64,000 bases of DNA, from positions 1 to 64,000 of the forward strand of contig JADQBG010000012.1 of assembly GCA_016278725.1 (NCBI GenBank), in the 5' to 3' direction. The translations under genes were made by a program, and so were the position numbers. A model generated the notes under the pieces. The model made no database searches. It was not told the origin of the DNA and saw nothing but the letters and a program-made list of their open reading frames with translations. This DNA comes from Actinomycetota bacterium. GTDB taxonomy: Bacteria; Actinomycetota; Thermoleophilia; RBG-16-64-13. Of this stretch, positions 33,293 through 41,783 are shown in pieces (position 1 is the stretch's first letter; each line of letters begins with the position of its first letter).

Positions 33293-35549
33293 TGACGATC
33301 CCCCTCTGCCGCTGTTCCCGCATCCACCAGACCGTATCCCTTGGCGGACGGCCGGACACCGCTCCCGACCCGTGCTCGGTGTGCACCACGAGCCGCCCCT
33401 TACCGAATTCCAGGGCGATCCAGCCATGCACATCGCTCCGGAACGTGCTGACGCCGCGGGCGGCAAGATCAGCCATGACTTCGGGAGCCGGATGGCCGTA
33501 GGTGTTGGACCCCACCGGGACGACGGCGATGCTTGGCGCCAACTGCTCGAGCAACGCAGCATCGACCGCCCCTTTGCTGCCGTGATGAGGCACGAGCAAA
33601 CCAACCACCGGTATCCCGAGCGCCCGCAAAACGGGCGCCTCGGCATCGCCCGGAACGAGTATAGCAACGCCGCCGGAGCGAACGACCGTCACCAGTGAGG
33701 CGTCGTTTACGCGGTCGCCGTCCAGTTCGTTGCCGCCGGCCCGGTCGACCAATGCCGGCGGCCGCCTGGCCAGGAACTCGAACTCGAGCCCGTCAAGCCG
33801 TAGCTTCAATCCCCCCTCGCCGGCCAACCGGCGTGCGGCCTGCTCTCTGAGGGTTTCGAGAAGCGCGTAGTAAGCCAAGGAATCGCGAGACGGTTTCCCC
33901 GCCGGGGCCAATGGGTCCGCCTCGGTCAACTGCACTCGGTCGACGAAGGTTTCGACCTCAACCTCCGGGAGCGCCTCGAGCAATCCGCCGAAATGGTCTA
34001 GGTGGGGATGCGTGATTACCACCAGGTCTAGACGCCGGACGCCGAGGGCCCGCAGCTGCCCACCCAGGTCCATCCCGGCAGGACCTCCGTCTATCAGAGC
34101 CGACTTTCCTCCCGGAGTGCGCACGAGTACCGCGGCTCCCTCTCCCGCATCGAGCACGCGCAGTTCGGCCCTTGCGGGCCAGCCCTCCCTGCCCCAGGCC
34201 AGCACAGCCTCCCGGTGGACAAAAGCTGCGCCCGTCCACAGGGCCAAGCCCAACAGCCCTCCCGCCACCAGTAGGGGGACAAGTGCGAGACCGCGGCCCA
34301 CCCGCGCGTTTTCTCGGCGCCTCAGGAGGATCAAGACGTAGGCGACCCCGCCGCCGAGGAACAGCCCGAGAAGCGGCGCCACCATGCGCAATTCCAAGAG
34401 AGGTGCGCGCGAGAAGATCCAGGCGATCTCCGTAACGTAAGCGAGGAGCACCGCCGCCAGGCGGTTGAACACCACCGGCAGCGCCTCTCCCCAAAATCCG
34501 GTCAGCAGCGAGCCCATGCCCAGGCCCATCACCACCGGCAGCACCGGCACGGCAAGGACGTTCGCGAGGACGCCGACGACGGAGGCGCTGCCAAACACCA
34601 AGAGTGACACGGGGAGGGTGCCGAGCGTGGCGGCGAGTGAGATGGCCATGCCCTGAGCGAGCAACTCGGGAAGAAAGCCGAGGGCGCGCTGCAGTCGGCC
34701 GCTCAAGGCCAGGATGCCGGCCACCGCCGCGAACGAGAGTTGAAAGCCCACCGTGGTATACGCCAGGGGATCCCACACGAGCACCACGGCGGCTGCCTGA
34801 ACGAGAACCAGCCAGGAGTCGCGCCGCCGGCCCGAAAGCTCGGCAAAAAGCACGGCGGAAAGCATCACGAAGGCCCGAATGACCGGGATCCGCGCTCCCG
34901 TCAGAGGGACGAAGACCGCCGCGCCGAGCCCCGCCAGCAAGAGCGCGGGGCGTCGCGGCAGGCGCAGCAAGCCGGCGATCGCTATCACCCCGCCGGCCAG
35001 CCCGGCGACGTGGAGCCCGCTGACGGAAAGGATATGGGACAGGCCGCTCGCCCGAAAGGCCGCGATCAGTTCCGGGGAAACTCCCTCACGCTCTCCGAGC
35101 ACCACCCCGCGGAGAAGGCCCGCCTGTGACTCGCCCAGGCCCAACCCCAGATAGCCGCTCGAACGCCCGCGCATCGCCGCCCAGAAGCCACCGCTTCCCG
35201 GCCCGGAGGCTCCGGGATCGGCCGCCGTGATACTCCCAAGGACGTCTCCCGTTCCGAGCACGGCTCCCGCCGTCAGGACGAGCGCTCCGGCGAGAGCGAT
35301 CCGGAGGAGCCCGTCGCGCGGCCCGCATTCGTCCCGGCCACGGTTCCCCGGCCCGCCCCCTGGCCCCTTTCCCCGCCCAGAGGAGATGAGGACGAGGACG
35401 AGCAGCACGATGAGTCCCAGGAGTACGGGCAGCAGACGCGGCGATGCCCCAGGAAACCGCGACCCCAAGACCAATCCCAAGACCAGCAGGATCCAGCCCA
35501 ACCGGGGGACGCCCACCCGCCGAACCAACCAGCGCTCGAGAGCCACCAT
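33000..35549 (-). CDS. comEC: ComEC/Rec2 DNA-uptake channel with metallo-beta-lactamase domain
   Basis: The 849-aa frame has an N-terminal DUF4131-like region, a competence domain with multiple helices (ASGLSHILSVSGLHVAGLAG) and a C-terminal metallo-beta-lactamase domain with HPHLDHFGG and VPHHGSKGA. ComEC translocates single-stranded DNA into the cell. Family-like sequence stops near FGKGRLVVHTE, at about 33370. The last ~125 residues are Arg/Gly/Pro-rich and lie on top of the holA start region, so the true C-terminus may be earlier and lost to a frameshift. comEA is 11 bp upstream. Confidence 0.88.
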   Translation of the reverse strand: MVALERWLVRRVGVPRLGWILLVLGLVLGSRFPGASPRLLPVLLGLIVLLVLVLISSGRGKGPGGGPGNRGRDECGPRDGLLRIALAGALVLTAGAVLGTGDVLGSITAADPGASGPGSGGFWAAMRGRSSGYLGLGLGESQAGLLRGVVLGEREGVSPELIAAFRASGLSHILSVSGLHVAGLAGGVIAIAGLLRLPRRPALLLAGLGAAVFVPLTGARIPVIRAFVMLSAVLFAELSGRRRDSWLVLVQAAAVVLVWDPLAYTTVGFQLSFAAVAGILALSGRLQRALGFLPELLAQGMAISLAATLGTLPVSLLVFGSASVVGVLANVLAVPVLPVVMGLGMGSLLTGFWGEALPVVFNRLAAVLLAYVTEIAWIFSRAPLLELRMVAPLLGLFLGGGVAYVLILLRRRENARVGRGLALVPLLVAGGLLGLALWTGAAFVHREAVLAWGREGWPARAELRVLDAGEGAAVLVRTPGGKSALIDGGPAGMDLGGQLRALGVRRLDLVVITHPHLDHFGGLLEALPEVEVETFVDRVQLTEADPLAPAGKPSRDSLAYYALLETLREQAARRLAGEGGLKLRLDGLEFEFLARRPPALVDRAGGNELDGDRVNDASLVTVVRSGGVAILVPGDAEAPVLRALGIPVVGLLVPHHGSKGAVDAALLEQLAPSIAVVPVGSNTYGHPAPEVMADLAARGVSTFRSDVHGWIALEFGKGRLVVHTEHGSGAVSGRPPRDTVWWMREQRQRGIVSARRQERKKRRDRRRRGQAALIPGVPDSGGRRAQGRTRAPPAACPHSRGVGHRTQHRRVPRGRPPGARGGGRRQHSGLLGGNPVGPGPRRAGLAQAG

Positions 35550-35560
35550 GACCAGAAATG

Positions 35561-36277
35561 CTAGGGCTGCGCCAGGCCCCGAAAGCGTTCGATCGTCTTG
35601 GGACCGATTCCGGGGACGCGTTCCAGATCTTCGAGCGAGGTGAAGGGCCCCTCCGCGTCGCGCGAGGCCACTATCTGCTCGGCGGTCTTGGGTCCGACTC
35701 CCGGCAGCTCTTCGAGTTCAGCCGCCGTCGCCGTGTTGAGAGAGATCATGGCGCCGCTTCCGGCACCCGAACCTGCGGCACCGCCGGCCGCCGCTCCCGC
35801 GGACGCGCCGCCTCCGCTTCCCGGGTTCACCCCTCCCGCCTCGCCCTCCGCCGGAACGACCACCTGAGCCCCGTCCGCAAGCGGCGTTGCCAGGGACAAA
35901 GCCTGCTCGTCGGCCTCGGGCGCCGGCCCACCGGCCGCCGCCAAGGCCTCGAAGACGCGCGCACCGGCCCGCAGCGAGTAGACGCCGGGGCGCACGACCG
36001 CGCCGGTAACGTGAACCATGATGGGAGGAACAGAAGTCGTGGTGGTGGACGCGGCTTCCGACTGGATTCCAGCCGCTCCCCCGGGCGGGCCTTCGCCATC
36101 CGGGGCCGAACTCGGCGCTGCGGCCGCGGGGGTCACCACCACGGCTGCGTCAGGCTCCCCGCTCCCCGCCGAATCGGCGGCCCGTCCGGCTTTGGCCAAA
36201 CTCCAGCCTCCGGCCAACAGCACGATCAGGGCAAAGGCCGCGTACACCAGAAGCCGGGATGTGGGCAGCGAAGGCAT
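35561..36277 (-). CDS. comEA: ComEA-like DNA-binding competence protein
   Basis: The 238-aa protein has one N-terminal membrane anchor (LLVYAAFALIVLLAGGWSL), an Ala/Gly/Thr-rich linker, an SLBB domain (HVTGAVVRPGVYSLRAGARV) and a Gly/Ala linker. A double helix-hairpin-helix DNA-binding domain ends it (LNTATAAELEELPGVGPKTA and LERVPGIGPKTIERF). It would bind incoming double-stranded DNA on the outer face of the membrane. comEC follows. Confidence 0.92.
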   Translation of the reverse strand: MPSLPTSRLLVYAAFALIVLLAGGWSLAKAGRAADSAGSGEPDAAVVVTPAAAAPSSAPDGEGPPGGAAGIQSEAASTTTTSVPPIMVHVTGAVVRPGVYSLRAGARVFEALAAAGGPAPEADEQALSLATPLADGAQVVVPAEGEAGGVNPGSGGGASAGAAAGGAAGSGAGSGAMISLNTATAAELEELPGVGPKTAEQIVASRDAEGPFTSLEDLERVPGIGPKTIERFRGLAQP

Positions 36278-36342
36278 GTCCCCACCCTAGCCCGCAGGCC
36301 TCGGGCGGGTTATCGGTCCTTGGTTGGGGGATGGACGCCCCG

Positions 36343-36375
36343 CCCAAGGAGGCGCCCCACCCAAGGAGGCGCCCC
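36343..36375. repeat. two tandem copies of a 16-bp repeat between the helicase and comEA genes
   Basis: CCCAAGGAGGCGCCCC occurs at 36343-36358 and 36360-36375, a 17-bp period, in the 108-bp gap between the DEAD-box stop and the comEA start. No U-tract or promoter is evident. Confidence 0.7.
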
Positions 36376-36385
36376 TCCCAGAGAG

Positions 36386-39139
36386 CTATTCGCCGGGCCG
36401 GCTTTTCGCCCTTTCCACGGAGATCTCTCGTCCCCGGAAGACGGTGTCCTGCATGGTCTCGATCACCTTCGATGCGATCGCCTTTCGCACCTCGATGAAG
36501 GCGAAGCGGTGGAGCAGGTCGACCCGCCCGATATCCTCCTCGTGAATACCCGCGGTCTCCCGCACCAGATCCTCGAGTTGCTGTCGGTTCACCTTCGCCC
36601 GGCGGCCGATCGAAATGAAGAGCCGGGTCATGTCGCCGTTCTCGTCGGAAGACTCGCCCTCCTCGGCCTTGCGGCCCGGCGCCGCGGCCGCTTTCCCCTT
36701 CTCCTCCGGTTCGCGCCGGAAGGGCACCGCTCCGGACTGGGAGTAGGCGCCGAGCAGAAATGCGGCGATGAGCTTGGGGTCGAAGTCCACGGCCAGCCGG
36801 TCGATGACCGCGAGATAATCCCCCACCGATTGCGAATCGAGTTCCCGCAGGCGGCCGGAGAGATGATCGCGGAGTTGGAGGGCGCGCAGAATCCGTTCCT
36901 CCTCGGACAGTTCCGCCATCGCGGCCGGACGTATCTCGGAGGGCGTTGCCGGCGTCACCGGGATGGCGGACGTCTGGGGGACGGCCGCGGCCGGCGTCTC
37001 CGCCACCGGTTCCGGCCTCGCGGCCGGCCTTGGGCGGGCCGGACGCTCCGGTTTCTTGGCGGCGGCCTCCTCCGACTGCCGGGCGTCGCGCATGCGTTCC
37101 TCGACGTCCTCGCGGCGCAGCTGCTCCGCTTGGGCGCGTTCTTTCCGGCGTAGCTCCTCGAGACCGCCGTGAGCTGAGGCTTCCTCAGCCTGTCCCCCGG
37201 TCTCCCTCTCCGCCTGAAGCTGAGCCTCGGAGATCAGGGCTTCCCGCTCCAAGCGCCCGGCCTCTTTGAGCACCTCCTCGACACCGGTCACCTCGATGCG
37301 CTTGTCGATATCGCGCAGGGTGTAGCGCCGCTGGTGGCGTTCAGCTTCGGTCTGCGCGCCCTCGGTCATGCTGCGAAGCTCGTCGAAGAAGGAGGAACGT
37401 TTTTCTTCCTCGCGCGGGCCCTTGCCCGGCCGGCGGCGGTCCCGGGTACGGCGGGGTTTTTGCTCGACCTGATCGGAGGCGGTCGCCCCGGAGGCAACGA
37501 GGGCTTCCGGCTCGACTGTCGCCAATGCCTCGGCCAAGACGGGTTGCTCGACTGCCACCGATTCTTCCCTGCGGGCCTTCTCCTGGCGGCGCACGCTCTG
37601 CTGGGCAACCTCGTCGCCTCTGGCGGCGCGGCGCCGTTCCTCCATCTCTTCGGCCGAGGGGAGTTCGCCCTCTTCGATCTGGGCGTGCGAGAACTCCTGA
37701 ATGCGCAGCAGGTCCCAGTACTCCGCGGGAGTGACAAAGGTGATGGCCACTCCCGACCGGCCCATGCGCCCCGTCCGCCCGATGCGGTGCACGTAGGCCT
37801 CCGGGTCCTGAGGGATGTGGTAGTTGATCACGTGGGTGACGTGGCTGATGTCCAGCCCGCGGCTCGCCACGTCGGTGGCCACCAGATAGGGGAACTCGCC
37901 CCCGCGGAAGCCTTCCATGATGCGGTCCCGCTGCTGCTGGGTCAGATCGCCGTGCAGGCCCTCCACCTCGTAACCGCGGCCTTTCAGCTTGCGCGCGAGC
38001 CGCTCCACGTTACGCCGGGTGCGGCAGAAGATCATGGCCGAAGCGCTCTCGTCCTCGTAGTCCAGCAGGTGGGTGAGGGCTTCCAGTTTCTCGTCCTCGG
38101 GAAGTTCGTAGAAGATCTGCTCGGTATCGTCGAGCGTGAGCGTCTCGGGGACCACGGAAACCGACACCGGATCCCGCATGTAACGGTCGGAGATGTTGCG
38201 GATGTCGTCGGGAATCGTGGCCGAGAACAGCATCGTCTGCCGATCTTCGGGGCACTGCCGGAGAATGCGGCGGATATCGGGCAGAAAGCCCATGTCCAGC
38301 ATCATGTCGGCCTCGTCCAGGATGAGCATCTTGAGCGCGCTGAGGTCGAGCGTTCCCCGGCCGAGATGATCCAGCACGCGCCCGGGGGTGCCGGCGATGA
38401 TCTGCACGCCCTTCTTCAGAGCGTTGATCTGACGGTCGATCCGCTGTCCTCCGTAGATGGGGAGAACCTTCTGGCCGCTGAAGAGGCTGAGTTCGTGAAG
38501 CTCTTCCGAGACCTGGACGGCCAACTCCCTGGTGGGGCAGAGAACCAGGGCCTGCACCGGGCCTTCCGGATCGAGGTTCTGAGCCATGGGGATACCGAAC
38601 GCCGCGGTCTTGCCCGTCCCGGTCTGCGCCTGCCCCAGGAGATCCCGGCCTTCGAGAACCAGGGGAAGGGATTTCTTCTGAATGGGGGTGGGCTCGACGA
38701 ATCCCATCTTGTCGATGGCCTGCATCACCGCGGAACTCAGGTTGAAATCCTGGAAGGTCACGGGCTTTCCGCCGGGCTCCTCCGAGCCATCAGAAGCGGC
38801 AGACTCGGCCCTGGGCTCTTCGGCAGGAGGCTCGGTCTCAGCGCTCGCCGGCTCGGTAAGCTCGGTCTCGACGGCTGCCGGTTCGGCGGCTGCCGTCTCG
38901 GCGGCTTCCGTCTCCGTGGCTTCGGAGCCGGCCTCTGCGGGTTCGGGTGGGGGGTGCGATTCGGCAGCGGCTTCGCTCTCGGCATTGCTCTCGGCATTGC
39001 TCTCGGCCTTGCTCTCGGCTTCGCTCTCGGCCTCGCTCTCGGCTTCGCCGGTGGTGGTCTCTGGTTCTTCCTTGGTGGCGGCTTCGCCTGCCGGCTCGGG
39101 AGGGGTCACTTCGTTTTCGGGCACTTTGTCTTCATTCAT
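36386..39139 (-). CDS. DEAD-box RNA helicase with long acidic N-terminus and DbpA-like RNA-binding C-terminus
   Basis: The 917-aa protein is far longer than common CshA/DeaD helicases (500-650 aa). Residues 1-126 are acidic low complexity with AESE/AESN repeats. The helicase core (~127-490) has TPIQKKSLP, AQTGTGKTAA, LDEADMMLDMGF, SAT and HRIGRTGRMGR. A ~350-residue charged, Ala/Glu/Arg-rich linker is partly coiled coil. A C-terminal DbpA-like RNA-binding domain spans MTRLFISIGRRAKVNRQQL to VFRGREISVE. It probably remodels RNA in ribosome assembly or mRNA decay. The long linker may recruit partners such as RNase R. Confidence 0.9.
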   Translation of the reverse strand: MNEDKVPENEVTPPEPAGEAATKEEPETTTGEAESEAESEAESKAESNAESNAESEAAAESHPPPEPAEAGSEATETEAAETAAAEPAAVETELTEPASAETEPPAEEPRAESAASDGSEEPGGKPVTFQDFNLSSAVMQAIDKMGFVEPTPIQKKSLPLVLEGRDLLGQAQTGTGKTAAFGIPMAQNLDPEGPVQALVLCPTRELAVQVSEELHELSLFSGQKVLPIYGGQRIDRQINALKKGVQIIAGTPGRVLDHLGRGTLDLSALKMLILDEADMMLDMGFLPDIRRILRQCPEDRQTMLFSATIPDDIRNISDRYMRDPVSVSVVPETLTLDDTEQIFYELPEDEKLEALTHLLDYEDESASAMIFCRTRRNVERLARKLKGRGYEVEGLHGDLTQQQRDRIMEGFRGGEFPYLVATDVASRGLDISHVTHVINYHIPQDPEAYVHRIGRTGRMGRSGVAITFVTPAEYWDLLRIQEFSHAQIEEGELPSAEEMEERRRAARGDEVAQQSVRRQEKARREESVAVEQPVLAEALATVEPEALVASGATASDQVEQKPRRTRDRRRPGKGPREEEKRSSFFDELRSMTEGAQTEAERHQRRYTLRDIDKRIEVTGVEEVLKEAGRLEREALISEAQLQAERETGGQAEEASAHGGLEELRRKERAQAEQLRREDVEERMRDARQSEEAAAKKPERPARPRPAARPEPVAETPAAAVPQTSAIPVTPATPSEIRPAAMAELSEEERILRALQLRDHLSGRLRELDSQSVGDYLAVIDRLAVDFDPKLIAAFLLGAYSQSGAVPFRREPEEKGKAAAAPGRKAEEGESSDENGDMTRLFISIGRRAKVNRQQLEDLVRETAGIHEEDIGRVDLLHRFAFIEVRKAIASKVIETMQDTVFRGREISVERAKSRPGE

Positions 39140-39154
39140 ATAGAGAATATTAGC

Positions 39155-39856
39155 CTATCTCCCGCTGGTTCCCGTGCCGGTGACCACAAAGCGCCGCTCC
39201 AAGAACCCTTTTACGACCGCTCCCACCTCGCGCTGACGCCCATTGAACATGTGATCGGCGCCGGGCAGCACCTCCAAGGTAAGGTCGAGATCGAGACTCT
39301 CGAGGAACGGCCCCACGACGTCCGGAGGCGCCAGCGTGTCCTCCTCGGCGCAGACGGCCAGCACGGGCCCACGGAAGCGGCTAAGCCCTTCCAGCTCCGC
39401 TTCGCTGAACTCCTCGGAACGGATCACGAGGGCGACCAGAACGAGCGCGTCGGCGGACTCACCCGCGATCACCGCGGCGGCCGTCATGATGCTGCCGAAA
39501 GAGAAACCGCCCAGCACCAGCGGGCGCGGGGGTCGCATCTGCGCGCGCATGAACTCAGCCGCCGCCCTTACGTCATCGCGCTCGGCCCTGCCGTCGAACT
39601 CTCCGGCACTGCGCCCCACTCCGCGAAAGTTGAAACGCAGCGTGCTGAAGCCCGCCTCGCGCGCCGCCTGCGCCACGTGGTGAACCAGGGGTTGGCGAAG
39701 GGTGCCGCCATAGAGCGGGTGCGGATGCGCGAAGACCAGACTCCCGGCGGAAGGAGTCCCGCCCGCCCTCTGAGGCTCCTCCACCAAACCCTCCAGGGTG
39801 CCCGCCAGGTCGAGGCCCATGCCGATTCCCCCGAAAACCACGTGCCGCGGAGTCAC
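39155..39856 (-). CDS. alpha/beta hydrolase (dienelactone-hydrolase-like)
   Basis: The 233-aa protein contains FAHPHPLYGGTLRQP, the nucleophile elbow GGFSFGS, an Asp in CAEEDTLAPP and a C-terminal His in GADHMFNGR, a complete Ser-Asp-His triad. These resemble the small family annotated as alpha/beta hydrolases near CocE/YghX. The substrate is unknown. It is 3 bp downstream of the yajQ gene and likely co-transcribed. Confidence 0.85.
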   Translation of the reverse strand: MTPRHVVFGGIGMGLDLAGTLEGLVEEPQRAGGTPSAGSLVFAHPHPLYGGTLRQPLVHHVAQAAREAGFSTLRFNFRGVGRSAGEFDGRAERDDVRAAAEFMRAQMRPPRPLVLGGFSFGSIMTAAAVIAGESADALVLVALVIRSEEFSEAELEGLSRFRGPVLAVCAEEDTLAPPDVVGPFLESLDLDLTLEVLPGADHMFNGRQREVGAVVKGFLERRFVVTGTGTSGR

Positions 39857-39859
39857 TGC

Positions 39860-40351
39860 TCAGTCCCGGAAGTTGACGAACTGCAGGGGCACGGCGAAAT
39901 CCTGTTCCTTCAGGAACGAGATCACTTCCTGCAGATCGTCGCGCTTCTTGCCGGTGATCCGCACTTCATCGCCCTGGATCGAGGACTGCACCTTCATCTT
40001 GGTGCCCTTGATCGCTTTGACGATGCGCTTGGCCACCTCCTCGTTCAGGCCGGTGGCGATGTCGACCTCCTGCCGCATCATGTCCCCCCCGGCCCTCTGG
40101 GGGTCCTTGAAGTCGAATGCCTTGGTGTCGATCCCCCGCTTGACCGCGCGGGCCAAGAGCATCTCGCGCAGCGCCCGAAGCTTCATCTCGTCCTCGGTCA
40201 AGAAGCTAACCGCTCCTTCCTTGCGGTCCAGTTCCACGTCTGCCTTCGAACCGCGAAAATCGTAGCGCTGGGCAACCTCTTTGCGCACCATGTTGACCGC
40301 GTTGTCCAGTTCCTGCATATCCACTCGGCTTACCACGTCGAATGAAGGCAT
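39860..40351 (-). CDS. YajQ-family cyclic-di-GMP-binding protein
   Basis: The ATG at 40351, after GGAGGTGG, gives 163 aa, the exact family length. Signatures are [40 protein letters not shown] and [19 protein letters not shown]. Relatives in Xanthomonas bind c-di-GMP and modulate transcription; others bind nucleotides or tRNA. It diverges from the M23 peptidase gene. Confidence 0.93.
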   Translation of the reverse strand: MPSFDVVSRVDMQELDNAVNMVRKEVAQRYDFRGSKADVELDRKEGAVSFLTEDEMKLRALREMLLARAVKRGIDTKAFDFKDPQRAGGDMMRQEVDIATGLNEEVAKRIVKAIKGTKMKVQSSIQGDEVRITGKKRDDLQEVISFLKEQDFAVPLQFVNFRD

Positions 40352-40481
40352 CTGCGCGCCACCTCCTCTTGAAAGTCCGATTGAAAAGCTACCCGAAAAA
40401 GTCCATCTGCACAGAAACTTTACATTTTCGCCTTTCCATCTCCAGTGCCTGCGTGTAGACTCCGGCGCCGTGTTCGACTCG

Positions 40482-41747
40482 ATGACAAGAATCCGTACTG
40501 CCCTTGCGGGCCGTTCCCGCCTTTGCTTCCGAAGCGCCGCCGTGGTGGCCCTGGGGATCTTTGCCATCCTCCCCCTGCTTGCGCTCTCGCCCGTTACCGG
40601 CGGCGGCCTTACCCCAACGCCTTTCCCGGCCGAGGCCCGGGCGGCCACCCTCGACGGCGCCAAGCAGGAACTGGAACAGGCCAAAGCCCAACTGGAGCGC
40701 CAACAGGCGGAACTGGACAAGCTCGCGGCTCAATACGCGGAGGCCGAGAATACCGTACACCAGACGCGCGACGCCCTGAGCGAGACCGCGGCCGCGATGG
40801 ATCGCAGCAAAGCCGATCTGGCCTCTCTCGAAACCCAAGTGGCCTCCCGGCTACGCCGGATGTACATGAGCGGGGGCAGCACCGAAACCGCCTTCTTCTC
40901 TGCACTCTTTGGAAAAGACCTCAGCTTCGGAGAGATCCTTCGCCGCTACCGGGGGCTCTCCGACGTGGCCGAGAGCGATCGAGAACTCTTTGCTCAGGTC
41001 TCGGGCCATCTGGAGAGGTTGGACGAACTCGAGGCCGAACTAACCGACAGGGAGCGTGCGGAGACCGAGGCGCTCGCTTCTCTCGAGGAGACCAACAATC
41101 GCGCCCTGGCGCAACTGGACGCCTCGAAGGAAGAATACAACGCACTGCGCGAGCGGGTACGCCGCCTGGAGGAAGAGCAGCGCCGGCGTGAGGAAGCGGC
41201 CCGCAAGGCTGCCGAAGAGCGCAGGGCACAGCAGGCGGCGGCAGCTTCCCGCGGATCGAGCGAATCCAGAAGCGCGGCCGGCTCGTCCTCGTCGGACTCC
41301 GGCGGGTCCTCCAACCGGGCCAGCGGCGTCATCGCGTCCGGTTCCTGGGTCTTCCCGGTCCAAGGCCCCAACAGCTTCATCGACTCCTGGGGATATGCGC
41401 GTTCCGGCGGGCGCAGCCATGAAGGAACCGACATCATGACGGCGCGCAATACGCCGCTGGTGGCGGTGACCGACGGCGTGATCAGCAAGGCAAGGGCCTA
41501 CGAGAGCGGGCTTGGCGGGATCACCATCTGGCTGCGCGGAAGCGACGGTAACTCGTATTACTACGCCCATCTGAATTCGCTGGCTTCGGGCATCAGCGCC
41601 GGGACCAGCGTGAGCGCGGGCCAGGTCATTGGCTATGCCGGCAATTCGGGGAACGCCCGGGGAACGGATGTGCACCTGCACTTCGAGATCCACCCCGGAG
41701 GCGGTTCGGCCATCAACCCCTACCCCACCCTCATCAAGTACCGCTAG
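40482..41747 (+). CDS. secreted M23 peptidase with N-terminal coiled coil (EnvC/RipC-like)
   Basis: The ATG at 40482 gives 421 aa; a GTG at 40470 is also in frame. A signal peptide ([18 protein letters not shown], Ala-rich end) precedes a coiled coil of ~220 residues with [19 protein letters not shown], then a Ser-rich linker. The C-terminal LytM domain has [16 protein letters not shown] and [14 protein letters not shown], including the HxH zinc motif. It cuts or regulates peptide cross-links. Its coiled coil resembles that of the NlpC/P60 protein at 6.7 kb. Confidence 0.9.
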   Translation: MTRIRTALAGRSRLCFRSAAVVALGIFAILPLLALSPVTGGGLTPTPFPAEARAATLDGAKQELEQAKAQLERQQAELDKLAAQYAEAENTVHQTRDALSETAAAMDRSKADLASLETQVASRLRRMYMSGGSTETAFFSALFGKDLSFGEILRRYRGLSDVAESDRELFAQVSGHLERLDELEAELTDRERAETEALASLEETNNRALAQLDASKEEYNALRERVRRLEEEQRRREEAARKAAEERRAQQAAAASRGSSESRSAAGSSSSDSGGSSNRASGVIASGSWVFPVQGPNSFIDSWGYARSGGRSHEGTDIMTARNTPLVAVTDGVISKARAYESGLGGITIWLRGSDGNSYYYAHLNSLASGISAGTSVSAGQVIGYAGNSGNARGTDVHLHFEIHPGGGSAINPYPTLIKYR

Positions 41748-41783
41748 CCGTCTGGGGCTGCGACCGCTATTCGTCCAGGCCCG

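Noticed and set aside
37334-40345. 1003-aa plus-strand open frame
   Set aside because: It runs antisense through the DEAD-box helicase, the hydrolase and yajQ, with Leu/Gly/His-rich sequence lacking any recognised domain.
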